Below, one piece after another: positions 1 through 5,238 of a DNA stretch of 6,287 bases. Origin of the DNA: Candidatus Sericytochromatia bacterium (lineage in GTDB: Bacteria; Cyanobacteriota; Sericytochromatia; JACMPN01); assembly GCA_014377495.1 (NCBI GenBank), contig JACMPN010000601.1, positions 1 through 6,287 of the forward strand, read 5' to 3'. How positions within the stretch are numbered: the first letter of the stretch is position 1; each line of letters opens with the position of its first letter. Made by a program: the position numbers and the translations under genes. The notes below the pieces were generated by a model that ran no database searches, had not been told where the DNA came from, and worked only from the letters and a program-made list of their open reading frames with translations.

Positions 1-181
1 CCGTGCCTCCGTCCGTGCCGGTGGCGACGACGGGGTCCGCGGACTGCGAGACGGTCGGGGCGATGGGCGACGTGGCCGTGCCGCCAAAGTTGCTCGCCGG
101 GGTGGGGGAGTTCGCCGGGGACGCGCCACAGCCGGTCAGGCACAAAACCAGCAGCGTGCTGGCAAGCTGATGAAACCGCAT
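1..181 (-). CDS. Putative lipoprotein, N-terminal part (runs off the left edge)
   Basis: Reading the minus strand from the ATG at 181-179 gives 60 residues with no stop before the window edge. The start MRFHQLASTLLVLCLTGCG is a bacterial lipoprotein signal peptide: basic/polar n-region, hydrophobic core, and an LTGC lipobox at residues 15-18, so Cys18 should be lipidated and become the mature N-terminus. Gly follows the Cys; there is no Asp at +2, so inner-membrane retention is not indicated by the E. coli rule. The mature part seen is a low-complexity Ser/Thr/Pro/Ala/Gly linker, typical of a tether before a folded domain that lies outside the window. A GGAGG ribosome site sits 5 nt upstream of the ATG. 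The gene diverges from serA. Function cannot be inferred; the folded domain is missing. Confidence 0.8.
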   Translation of the reverse strand, partial: MRFHQLASTLLVLCLTGCGASPANSPTPASNFGGTATSPIAPTVSQSADPVVATGTDGGT

Positions 182-186
182 GGCGT

Positions 187-191
187 CCTCC
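187..191 (-). promoter_or_regulatory. Ribosome binding site of the lipoprotein gene
   Basis: On the minus strand the sequence reads GGAGGACGCCATG. GGAGG with a 5-nt spacer fixes the start codon at 181 and supports the short lipoprotein as a real gene. Confidence 0.75.
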
Positions 192-484
192 ACCCTGTGA
201 AAAATCCGGTGTCTACCACTGCGGTTGTCGGACAGTCGGCTAACAAGCTGACCATCGCCTGGTAAACCAACGGGCAAGGTCTTCTTAAGGTTCCACTAAG
301 CGCTTGATGGCGCGCCGGTTTCGGCGGTGGCCGTTCGTCGTTCGCTGCGCCAGGCCCTTGCCATCGCTTAAGGCGGTTTTAATTGGCTGGCCAGGCTGTG
401 AAGCGGCGCGAACATAGGCGTGGCGGTGCGGGACAAAAGGTGTCGGAGTGGTGTTGCCGGCGTCACGGCTGGCAGGGGAGCGGC

Positions 485-490
485 TATACT
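485..490 (+). promoter_or_regulatory. Possible serA promoter -10 box (TATACT)
   Basis: TATACT matches the sigma-70-type -10 consensus at 5 of 6 positions and lies about 90 bp upstream of serA. There is no good -35 hexamer at 16-18 bp; the nearest candidate, TTGCCG at 454-459, is 25 bp away, which is too far. It would need an activator or be a chance match. The palindrome GTGCGCAC starts immediately after it and would cover the transcription start. Confidence 0.35.
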
Positions 491-511
491 GTGCGCACGG
501 TTTTCGGTTTG

Positions 512-529
512 GCGGATTTCGCGGATTTC
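512..529 (+). repeat. 9-bp tandem duplication (GCGGATTTC x2) in the serA leader
   Basis: Two adjacent perfect copies of GCGGATTTC are followed by GCG, the beginning of a third. They lie between the possible -10 box and the serA start, in the presumed untranslated leader. The copy number may vary between strains. No function is evident. Confidence 0.6.
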
Positions 530-565
530 GCGCACCTCGCCACTGAGGACCGGAGCGAGAACTAT

Positions 566-570
566 AGGAG
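566..570 (+). promoter_or_regulatory. Ribosome binding site that decides the serA start
   Basis: AGGAG lies 3 nt before an ATG at 574 and 9 nt before a second in-frame ATG at 580. The 9-nt spacing is much closer to normal, so the second ATG is preferred; using the first would add only Met-His. Confidence 0.65.
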
Positions 571-579
571 AGCATGCAC

Positions 580-2169
580 ATGACAGCGCGAGCGAAGATA
601 TTGGTCTGTGACGGCGTGGCCGAAGAAGGGGTCGCCGGACTGCGTGAGGAATTCGACGTCACGATGGCGGGCTCCTATGAGCCGGCGGCCCTGGCCGAGA
701 TCATCGGTGACTATGATGCCCTGATCGTCCGCAGTCAGACCAAGGTCGATGCGAACGTGCTGGCCGCCGGCAAAAAGCTGCGCATCGTCGCCCGGGCCGG
801 TGTCGGCGTCGACAACGTGGACGTGGCCGCCGCCACCCGTGAAGGCATCGTCGTCGTCAACAGCCCCGACGGCAACACGATCGCTGCGGCCGAGCACACG
901 CTGGCCATGATGTTCTCGCTGGTCCGCCACACGCCCCAGGCTGACGCCTCCATGAAGACGAAAAAGTGGGAAAAGAAGGGCATGCTCGGCATCGAGATGT
1001 TCCGCAAGACCCTCGGCGTCGTCGGCCTCGGCAAGATCGGCTCCCACGTCGCCAAGGTCTGCCAGGCCATGGGGATGCAGGTCATTGCCTTCGATCCGTT
1101 CATGACCCCCGAAGTGGCTGCTGCCCGCGGTGTCCAGCTTGCCGACCTCGACGAGGTCCTCGCCAAGGCCGACATGATCACCCTGCACATGCCGTTGACC
1201 CCCGAGACCCGCCATGTGATTGACCCACGCCGCCTGGCGCTGATGAAGCCCAGTGCCCGCCTGGTGAACTGTGCCCGTGGCGGCCTGATCGACGAAGTCG
1301 CCTTGGCCGACGCCCTCCAGAACGGCCGGCTTGCCGGTGCCGCCCTCGACGTGTTCGAGCAGGAGCCTCTCGGTGATAGCCCCTTATATGAACTCGGCGG
1401 CAAGATCGTCATGACCCCCCATCTGGGTGCGTCGACCGCCGAAGCCCAGCTGAACGTCGCCATCGACGTCGCCGAGCAGGTCGCAGCCGTGCTGCGTGGC
1501 GATACCGCCCGCTCGGCCGTCAACATCCAGGGCATGGGCAGTGAAGCCCTGCAGGCCGTCCGTCCCTATCTGGGTTTGGCCGAGCGTCTGGGCCGGTTGC
1601 TGGGACAGATCGTCTCGGGTGGCCACAAGAGCATCGAGATCACCCTCGGTGGCGAGTTGGCTGGCAAGTCCGGTCAGCCGCTGGTCCTGGCCGTCCTCAA
1701 GGGCTTCCTTGAGCCCAGCATGGGCGAGCGGGTCAACTACGTGAATGCCCCGCTGGTCGCCCATGACCGGGGCATCACCGTCAAAGAGAGCAAGAGCGAC
1801 AATGCCGGCGCTTACAGCAGCCTGATCACCGCCACGGCCGTCACCACGCAGGAGACTCGTGTCGTGGCCGGGACGCTGATCGGCCAGGGCGAAGAGCGCA
1901 TCGTGCTGATCGACGATTACAGCGTCAACACGGTGCCATCTCCCTTCCTGTTACTCGCCCCTCACCAAGACCAACCCGGTATGGTCGGCATCCTGGGGAC
2001 TATCCTCGGCGAGTCGAACATCAACATCGCCGGCATGCAGGTCGGTCGCTTGCAGGCCCGTGGCCAGGCGGTCATGGTCGTCAATATCGACGAGCCGATG
2101 AGCAAGGAACTCGTCGACCGCCTGAGCAAGACGCCCGGTTTCCACGAAGCCAAGGTCGTCAAACTCTAA
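580..2169 (+). CDS. serA: D-3-phosphoglycerate dehydrogenase (long form)
   Basis: Oxidises 3-phosphoglycerate to 3-phosphohydroxypyruvate with NAD+, the first committed step of serine biosynthesis, in the cytosol. The 529 residues match the long (type I) enzymes, which carry an extra allosteric substrate-binding domain before the ACT domain. Visible motifs, numbered from the second ATG: RAGVGVDN at 72-79 (substrate/cofactor loop), dinucleotide-binding GLGKIG at 149-154 with Asp172 at the end of the next strand (NAD preference), NCARGG at 230-235 with catalytic Arg233, FEQEP with Glu262, and PHLGAST with catalytic His281. The middle domain spans roughly 318-450. The C-terminal ACT domain begins near 455 (HQDQPG at 462-467, then SNINIAGMQVGR), the usual site of serine feedback inhibition. 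No key residue is missing. It appears monocistronic, ending before a strong hairpin. Identity is very secure. Confidence 0.97.
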   Translation: MTARAKILVCDGVAEEGVAGLREEFDVTMAGSYEPAALAEIIGDYDALIVRSQTKVDANVLAAGKKLRIVARAGVGVDNVDVAAATREGIVVVNSPDGNTIAAAEHTLAMMFSLVRHTPQADASMKTKKWEKKGMLGIEMFRKTLGVVGLGKIGSHVAKVCQAMGMQVIAFDPFMTPEVAAARGVQLADLDEVLAKADMITLHMPLTPETRHVIDPRRLALMKPSARLVNCARGGLIDEVALADALQNGRLAGAALDVFEQEPLGDSPLYELGGKIVMTPHLGASTAEAQLNVAIDVAEQVAAVLRGDTARSAVNIQGMGSEALQAVRPYLGLAERLGRLLGQIVSGGHKSIEITLGGELAGKSGQPLVLAVLKGFLEPSMGERVNYVNAPLVAHDRGITVKESKSDNAGAYSSLITATAVTTQETRVVAGTLIGQGEERIVLIDDYSVNTVPSPFLLLAPHQDQPGMVGILGTILGESNINIAGMQVGRLQARGQAVMVVNIDEPMSKELVDRLSKTPGFHEAKVVKL

Positions 2170-2181
2170 AGCGGTACTCCT

Positions 2182-2225
2182 AAACGGTCGCAGCGCTCCG
2201 GGCAACCGGGGCGCTGCGACCGTTT
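2182..2225 (+). terminator. Long hairpin with GCAA tetraloop after serA
   Basis: Arms 2182-2201 and 2206-2225 pair over 20 bp. They are perfect except for one T opposite G, which is a U-G wobble in RNA, and enclose a GCAA loop of the stable GNRA class. It starts 12 bp after the serA stop, where a terminator is expected. The 3' arm ends in GTTT followed by GGGGG, so there is no real U-tract; it may terminate poorly, protect the mRNA 3' end, or be a dispersed palindromic element. Confidence 0.6.
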
Positions 2226-2228
2226 GGG

Positions 2229-2251
2229 GGCTTCGTGCGGCTTCGTGCGGC
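2229..2251 (+). repeat. 10-bp tandem duplication (GGCTTCGTGC x2 plus GGC)
   Basis: Two perfect adjacent copies of GGCTTCGTGC occupy 2229-2248, with GGC beginning a third. They follow directly after the serA hairpin and precede the menG promoter candidate. They are probably a slippage duplication in non-coding DNA. Confidence 0.65.
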
Positions 2252-2298
2252 GTCCTTCGGGGCACTCACGGTTGGCGCCTGCCCGCAGGTCCCAATGG

Positions 2299-2307
2299 TG
2301 TTATGCT
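2299..2307 (+). promoter_or_regulatory. Possible extended -10 promoter of the menG-barrel operon
   Basis: TGTTATGCT fits the extended -10 pattern TGnTATnnT and lies about 38 bp before the chosen start codon. The region at the normal -35 distance is not similar to TTGACA; TTGGCG at 2272-2277 is 24 bp away. An extended -10 can work without a -35. The position after the hairpin and before the next gene is sensible. Confidence 0.4.
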
Positions 2308-2344
2308 GCCGACGTTTGAACCGTTTTGACCGGTGAAAGTTGCC

Positions 2345-3076
2345 ATGCCATCTGTTCTGCCCACGACCGATACAAAGCACGCATACGTCCAGTCGATGTT
2401 TGATGGTATCGCCCCCCGCTATGACCTACTGAACGACGTGATGACGGGCGGCATGCACCGGGGCTGGAAAGCGCTCGTCGTGCGCCTGTCCGGGGCCCAG
2501 CCGGGCGGTAGGGTCCTGGATGCCTGTACCGGCACGGGTGACATCGCCTTGCGCCTGGCCAAGGCCGTGGGGCCGGAAGGCGAGGTGATCGGGCTGGATT
2601 TTTCGCCCAGGATGCTGGAGGTGGCCCGTCGGCGGCCGATCGGCGGGCATCGCATCACGTTTGTCGAGGGCGATTTGATGGCCCTGCCCTATGCCGACGA
2701 TTCCTTTGATGCGCTCACGGTCGGCTACGGCCTGCGCAACGTGACGAGCATCCCCGGCGCTTTGCAGGAGATCAAACGCGTCCTGCGCCCGGGTGGCAAA
2801 ATGGTGTCCCTGGACCTCGGCAAACCCACGTCGCCCTTGTGGCGTAAAATCTTCTACGCCTACTTCAACAACGTCGTGCCCATCCTGGGCCGCTGGCTGA
2901 CAGGGGCGAACGACGCCTATTCCTATTTGCCGGAATCTCTGGCTGATTTTCCGGCGCAGGAAGGGCTGAAGCGACTCATGGCTGAGGCTGGCTTCACCGG
3001 CGTCGACTGTGTGTCCCTGATGGGCGGCGCCGCCGCGGTCCACGTCGGTGCCAAGCCCTTGGGAACAGAGTCATGA
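2345..3076 (+). CDS. menG: Demethylmenaquinone (or ubiquinone-pathway) C-methyltransferase
   Basis: SAM-dependent methyltransferase of the UbiE/MenG family, which methylates the ring of demethylmenaquinone (and, in ubiquinone makers, 2-polyprenyl-6-methoxy-benzoquinol) at a late step of respiratory quinone synthesis. From the ATG at 2345 it has 243 residues, normal for the family. Motifs: RYDLLNDVMT...HRGWK (25-42), the first family signature; SAM-binding VLDACTGTGD (58-66) with acidic Asp85 after the next strand; GYGLRNV (127-133); RVLRPGGK (145-152), the second signature; YSYLPESLADFP (192-203); and C-terminal VHVGAKP. A GTG at 2333 would add four residues, but it lies inside a GGTGA ribosome-site-like stretch (2332-2336) spaced 8 nt from the ATG, so I prefer the ATG. 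Its TGA overlaps the next gene as ATGA. Whether the substrate is menaquinone only cannot be told here; the symbol ubiE is equally usable. Confidence 0.93.
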   Translation: MPSVLPTTDTKHAYVQSMFDGIAPRYDLLNDVMTGGMHRGWKALVVRLSGAQPGGRVLDACTGTGDIALRLAKAVGPEGEVIGLDFSPRMLEVARRRPIGGHRITFVEGDLMALPYADDSFDALTVGYGLRNVTSIPGALQEIKRVLRPGGKMVSLDLGKPTSPLWRKIFYAYFNNVVPILGRWLTGANDAYSYLPESLADFPAQEGLKRLMAEAGFTGVDCVSLMGGAAAVHVGAKPLGTES

Positions 3077-4290
3077 AGTGGTTGACGGTTGGCCTGCTCA
3101 CTCTGACCGGGCTGGCCGTGGCATTGCCGGTTGCGGCTCAGGCGTTCCAGCCGCAGCTGAAACCGTCGGTGAGTTTCGATGTCCTCTATGGCCGCGGGTC
3201 GTCCCTCCCGCTGGCCACATCGACGGGGCCGCTCCGGTTCGATGCAGGCCAATTGCAGTTGGACGACACCTACACGAATCTGGCTCGCATCGGCCGGGTG
3301 CGGTTCGGGTTGGACGCCACTCTGAGTGAACTGGCCACGATGCGGCTTTCGGCCCTACTGTTCAGCTCGGAACTGTCCGATCAGCCCCTGACGCCAGCGT
3401 CCTTTGCCGATTACACCACGTTCCTGCGGCAACGTTGGACACGCCAATCTTCCTTATGGAGCCGGCCCTTCCTGTTGGAGGACGTCCAGTTCACTCTCGG
3501 TGATCCCCGTGTGCTTGGGACCATGACTCTCGGACAGCAGTGGCTGCCCTTCGGTTTCACGGACAGCACGACGATCATGCCACCTCTGGCGATCGCCCCG
3601 CAGCAGACCCCCATCAGCGAGTATGTGAATGGGCTGCGACTGGCCAGCGGGATGGTGCCCTGGCAGCTCAGTGCCGCCACCCGCCAGCGGCAGATCGGCT
3701 CCACCGTCAAATGGCGGATGGATAAGGTGGCCGTCACGACGGGTGTCTATACGGGCGCCGGGCCGAATCAGCCGGATAACAACGGATCGCTGGATCTGCT
3801 GGCCAGGGTGGACTACATCAATGAGGCGTCGGAAATCGGATTGAGTGTTTGGCGGGGCCAGCAACCGGGCTTCCGGCAACAGGGTTCGACGGCCGTCCCC
3901 TACGACCGGACCGTGACGGGGGTCCATGCCAGGTTGCCCTTCGACATCTGGTTTATCAATTCCGAGTACCTGCTGGGGTTCGACAACTGGCACGACGGCA
4001 ATAACAGCCTGTACCGGGGCGGGTATCTGACGATCGGCGCCAACCCCGATCCGATGTCCCAGCTTTACCTGCAGGGTGCCTACATCCAGCACGACAACCC
4101 GTTTGACGGCGCATTGACCGGCTTTGGCGGGGTTCTCAGCCGCCAGGTGACGGTGGGATACAAGCGCAAGGTATCATCGTTCGCCGAAGTCCAGAACGAC
4201 CTCAGTTACACGTGGGAGGACCTGTACGGTGACCGGCCGACCGGCATCGGTTATCTGCAGTATCTGGCCAAGGTCCAGATCGCTTTCTGA
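3073..4290 (+). CDS. Unidentified outer-membrane beta-barrel (porin-like) protein
   Basis: The 405-residue product has a clear Sec signal peptide: MK, hydrophobic core to about residue 20, then VAAQA-F, so signal peptidase I should cut after Ala24. The mature chain alternates polar and hydrophobic residues in many short stretches separated by Gly/Asn/Asp/Pro-rich turns. Examples are the segments near 75-95, 215-235, 260-275, 285-310, 320-350 and 360-405. It ends in YLAKVQIAF, with the C-terminal Phe and alternating aromatic/hydrophobic pattern recognised by the BAM machinery. No long hydrophobic helix follows the signal. This is the picture of a monomeric or trimeric barrel, perhaps with 12-18 strands. 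I do not recognise the family; a porin of the OprP/OprO or alginate/short-chain kind is possible but unproven. The ATG overlaps the menG stop (ATGA), implying translational coupling and one operon. There is no obvious terminator in the 52-bp convergent gap after it. Confidence 0.8.
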   Translation: MKWLTVGLLTLTGLAVALPVAAQAFQPQLKPSVSFDVLYGRGSSLPLATSTGPLRFDAGQLQLDDTYTNLARIGRVRFGLDATLSELATMRLSALLFSSELSDQPLTPASFADYTTFLRQRWTRQSSLWSRPFLLEDVQFTLGDPRVLGTMTLGQQWLPFGFTDSTTIMPPLAIAPQQTPISEYVNGLRLASGMVPWQLSAATRQRQIGSTVKWRMDKVAVTTGVYTGAGPNQPDNNGSLDLLARVDYINEASEIGLSVWRGQQPGFRQQGSTAVPYDRTVTGVHARLPFDIWFINSEYLLGFDNWHDGNNSLYRGGYLTIGANPDPMSQLYLQGAYIQHDNPFDGALTGFGGVLSRQVTVGYKRKVSSFAEVQNDLSYTWEDLYGDRPTGIGYLQYLAKVQIAF

Positions 4291-4342
4291 GTCTCTCTGG
4301 CACCACAGTCTGCCTGGCCTGCAGGGACAGCGGATCAGTCGC

Positions 4343-4927
4343 TTAAAGGAACAGCCTCACCGGCGGTGACGATGATGGCCAGGGCGTCTGCAACGGCACC
4401 GGTGTCGGGGCCGGGAGGGGCGTCGTCAGCCAGCGCAGACCCTGATAGGTCAGAGATCCGGCCAGGCTGGTGACGAACGGCATCGTGAGTGCGACAGCGC
4501 CGAAGGCCAGCTCATTGGGGTTCGTTGGCGGGCTCACCCTGGACATCAGCAAGAAGCCTGCCGTGCCGATCGCCAGGCTGATCAGAGTGGCGCCTGCCGC
4601 TCCGATCCAGGACGGTTGCGGGTCGATGAAAAGGGCCAGGCCGAGGCCTGTCCCGGCACCAACGGCAGCACCGCCGATCCCCCAACCTGCGACGGGATGC
4701 GACAGATCGTAGTCCTGTGGGGGCTTGGATCCGGCGACTCTGGACGCTTCGCCGATCCCGACTGAGACGACGCCGAGCAGGCTGCCGCCCAGTGCCAGCT
4801 CCAAGGCGAAGGCGTTCGCCTGCACGGGCGCCAGCGGCGGTGTCGGACGGTCTGCGGCCCAAGCCAACGTGCTGCTGGTCGCCAGGACGAGGGTCAAGCT
4901 GGTAGTGAGCGAGCGAAAGGGTGACAT
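4343..4927 (-). CDS. Unidentified small envelope protein with signal peptide and 3-4 hydrophobic segments
   Basis: From the ATG at 4927-4925 the product has 194 residues. Residues 1-24 look like a Sec signal peptide (MSPFRSLTTS, hydrophobic stretch, then AWA before Ala25). Hydrophobic segments follow at about 40-60, 79-101, 108-128 and 139-160. The second is Gly/Ala-rich (GIGGAAVGAG) with glycine-zipper spacing suited to close helix packing. The tail from about 169 to 190 is rich in Pro, Ser and Thr. In-frame ATGs at 4987 and 5038 would add 20 or 37 residues of Pro/Arg-rich sequence before the signal, and none of the three starts has a good ribosome site; the signal peptide decides my choice. 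The gene converges on the barrel gene and diverges from the response regulator, so it could be a target of that regulator. No family recognised and no function assigned. The opposing frame at 4725-5189 lacks any such protein features. Confidence 0.65.
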   Translation of the reverse strand: MSPFRSLTTSLTLVLATSSTLAWAADRPTPPLAPVQANAFALELALGGSLLGVVSVGIGEASRVAGSKPPQDYDLSHPVAGWGIGGAAVGAGTGLGLALFIDPQPSWIGAAGATLISLAIGTAGFLLMSRVSPPTNPNELAFGAVALTMPFVTSLAGSLTYQGLRWLTTPLPAPTPVPLQTPWPSSSPPVRLFL

Positions 4928-5054
4928 CGGCGGCGGCGTCCAGGGTCGTCGGGGTGGCGGTTGGCAGGACTTTCGAGTACGGATCATGACGTCATCTGCG
5001 GGCAGACCCTTAGGGACCGTAAGCACTCCGGCGCCCATGCCGAGTGGCGAACCG

Positions 5055-5073
5055 GTGTCAGCCTTTGTGTTAG
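5055..5073 (+). repeat. Imperfect direct repeat GTGTCAG-N5-GTGTTAG, possible regulator box
   Basis: Two 7-bp units, identical at six of seven positions, start 12 bp apart, so on about the same face of the helix. They overlap the -35 area of the regulator promoter. OmpR/PhoB-family proteins bind tandem direct repeats with 10-12 bp period, so autoregulation is conceivable. It is also close to what chance can give. Confidence 0.3.
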
Positions 5074-5092
5074 GTCAGGCGTACCCTATAAT
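5065..5092 (+). promoter_or_regulatory. Promoter of the response regulator operon (TTGTGT-16-TATAAT)
   Basis: A perfect TATAAT -10 box occupies 5087-5092. The best -35 is TTGTGT at 5065-5070, 16 bp upstream and only 3 of 6 consensus bases, consistent with activator dependence. The predicted start near 5099 leaves a leader of about 140 nt to the GTG start. Confidence 0.5.
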
Positions 5093-5099
5093 GGTCACG

Positions 5100-5111
5100 G
5101 ACGCAGGCGTC
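5100..5111. promoter_or_regulatory. Palindrome GACGC-AG-GCGTC between the facing -10 boxes, operator candidate
   Basis: Perfect 5-bp arms with a 2-bp centre. The loop would be too tight for a good RNA hairpin, so a DNA-binding dimer site is the likelier reading. It would cover the predicted starts of both facing promoters. Confidence 0.35.
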
Positions 5112-5117
5112 ATTATA
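5112..5117 (-). promoter_or_regulatory. Possible -10 box for the small envelope gene (TATAAT, minus strand)
   Basis: A perfect TATAAT on the minus strand, about 185 bp upstream of the ATG at 4927. No -35-like hexamer is present at 16-18 bp, so it is weaker evidence than the opposing promoter. The predicted start is near 5105, giving a leader of roughly 180 nt. Confidence 0.4.
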
Positions 5118-5238
5118 GCCCACTCTCTCCCGGTCCCTCGTGGCCGCTGTCTCGGAGAGGGCCGTGTCCCCGGGACTTCTGGAGTGTGAGACCGCTCCGC
5201 CGTTGGCATCCATTCTGGTGCATGGTGGGACTGATATC

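Larger units (their letters stand above)
182..579. other. Divergent intergenic region between the lipoprotein gene and serA
   Basis: About 400 bp with no credible gene. The small open frames on both strands have no ribosome site or recognisable protein character, and one minus-strand frame overlaps the start of serA in antisense. What it holds: the lipoprotein ribosome site, a 5-bp hairpin (CGCCG-GTTT-CGGCG) near 313-326, a -10-like TATACT at 485-490, the palindrome GTGCGCAC at 491-498, a 9-bp tandem duplication at 512-529 and the serA ribosome site. I could not identify a convincing promoter for the lipoprotein gene. Confidence 0.6.
5086..5118. repeat. Inverted repeat CTATAATG-N17-CATTATAG carrying two facing -10 boxes
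   Basis: Both 8-bp arms are perfect complements, 25 bp centre to centre. Each arm is a consensus -10 box for one strand, the left reading right and the right reading left. It can be read as two face-to-face promoters or as a regulator binding site. The other flanking bases are less symmetrical. Confidence 0.6.
4928..5238. other. Divergent control region between the small envelope gene and the response regulator
   Basis: A 311-bp non-coding stretch. It contains, from left to right: the imperfect direct repeat GTGTCAG/GTGTTAG (5055-5061, 5067-5073), a plus-strand promoter candidate (5065-5092), the inverted pair CTATAATG/CATTATAG (5086-5093, 5111-5118), the palindrome GACGC-AG-GCGTC (5100-5111), the palindrome GTCCC-C-GGGAC (5166-5176), and a roughly 140-nt leader for the regulator. 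Open frames crossing it (for example an N-terminal extension of the regulator from 5140) do not look like conserved protein. Confidence 0.6.

Noticed and set aside
285..662. 125-codon minus-strand open frame over the serA upstream region and start
   Set aside because: Ser/Pro/Arg-rich composition typical of antisense frames in GC-rich DNA, no ribosome site, and it overlaps the well-supported serA start.
562..1535. Long minus-strand open frames inside serA (562-1215 and 735-1535)
   Set aside because: Antisense to conserved catalytic motifs of serA; their His/Asp/Gly- or Ala/Ser/Arg-rich composition reflects the complementary codons.
2182..2251. Hairpin plus tandem repeat considered as an integron attC site, CRISPR repeat or mobile-element end
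   Set aside because: No integrase, cas gene, transposase or target duplication nearby; only two short tandem copies, and the hairpin fits a gene-end structure.
2426..3043. 205-codon minus-strand open frame across menG
   Set aside because: Antisense shadow of a confidently identified methyltransferase; no protein features.
3454..4092. 212-codon minus-strand open frame across the barrel gene
   Set aside because: The plus-strand frame has a signal peptide, a barrel pattern and an ATGA junction with menG; the opposite frame has none of these.
4291..4342. Looked for a bidirectional terminator between the convergent barrel and envelope genes
   Set aside because: Only the short palindrome CCTGCAGG and weak pairings are present; no stem followed by a T-tract on either strand.
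4725..5189. 154-codon plus-strand open frame overlapping the small envelope gene and the control region
   Set aside because: No ribosome site or domain; the minus-strand frame carries a signal peptide and hydrophobic segments, and this frame would cross the promoter structures.
5140..5238. 33-residue N-terminal extension of the response regulator from ATG 5140
   Set aside because: Receiver domains of this family begin just before the KILVVDDE strand; the extension has no conserved character, and it would occupy the presumed leader.
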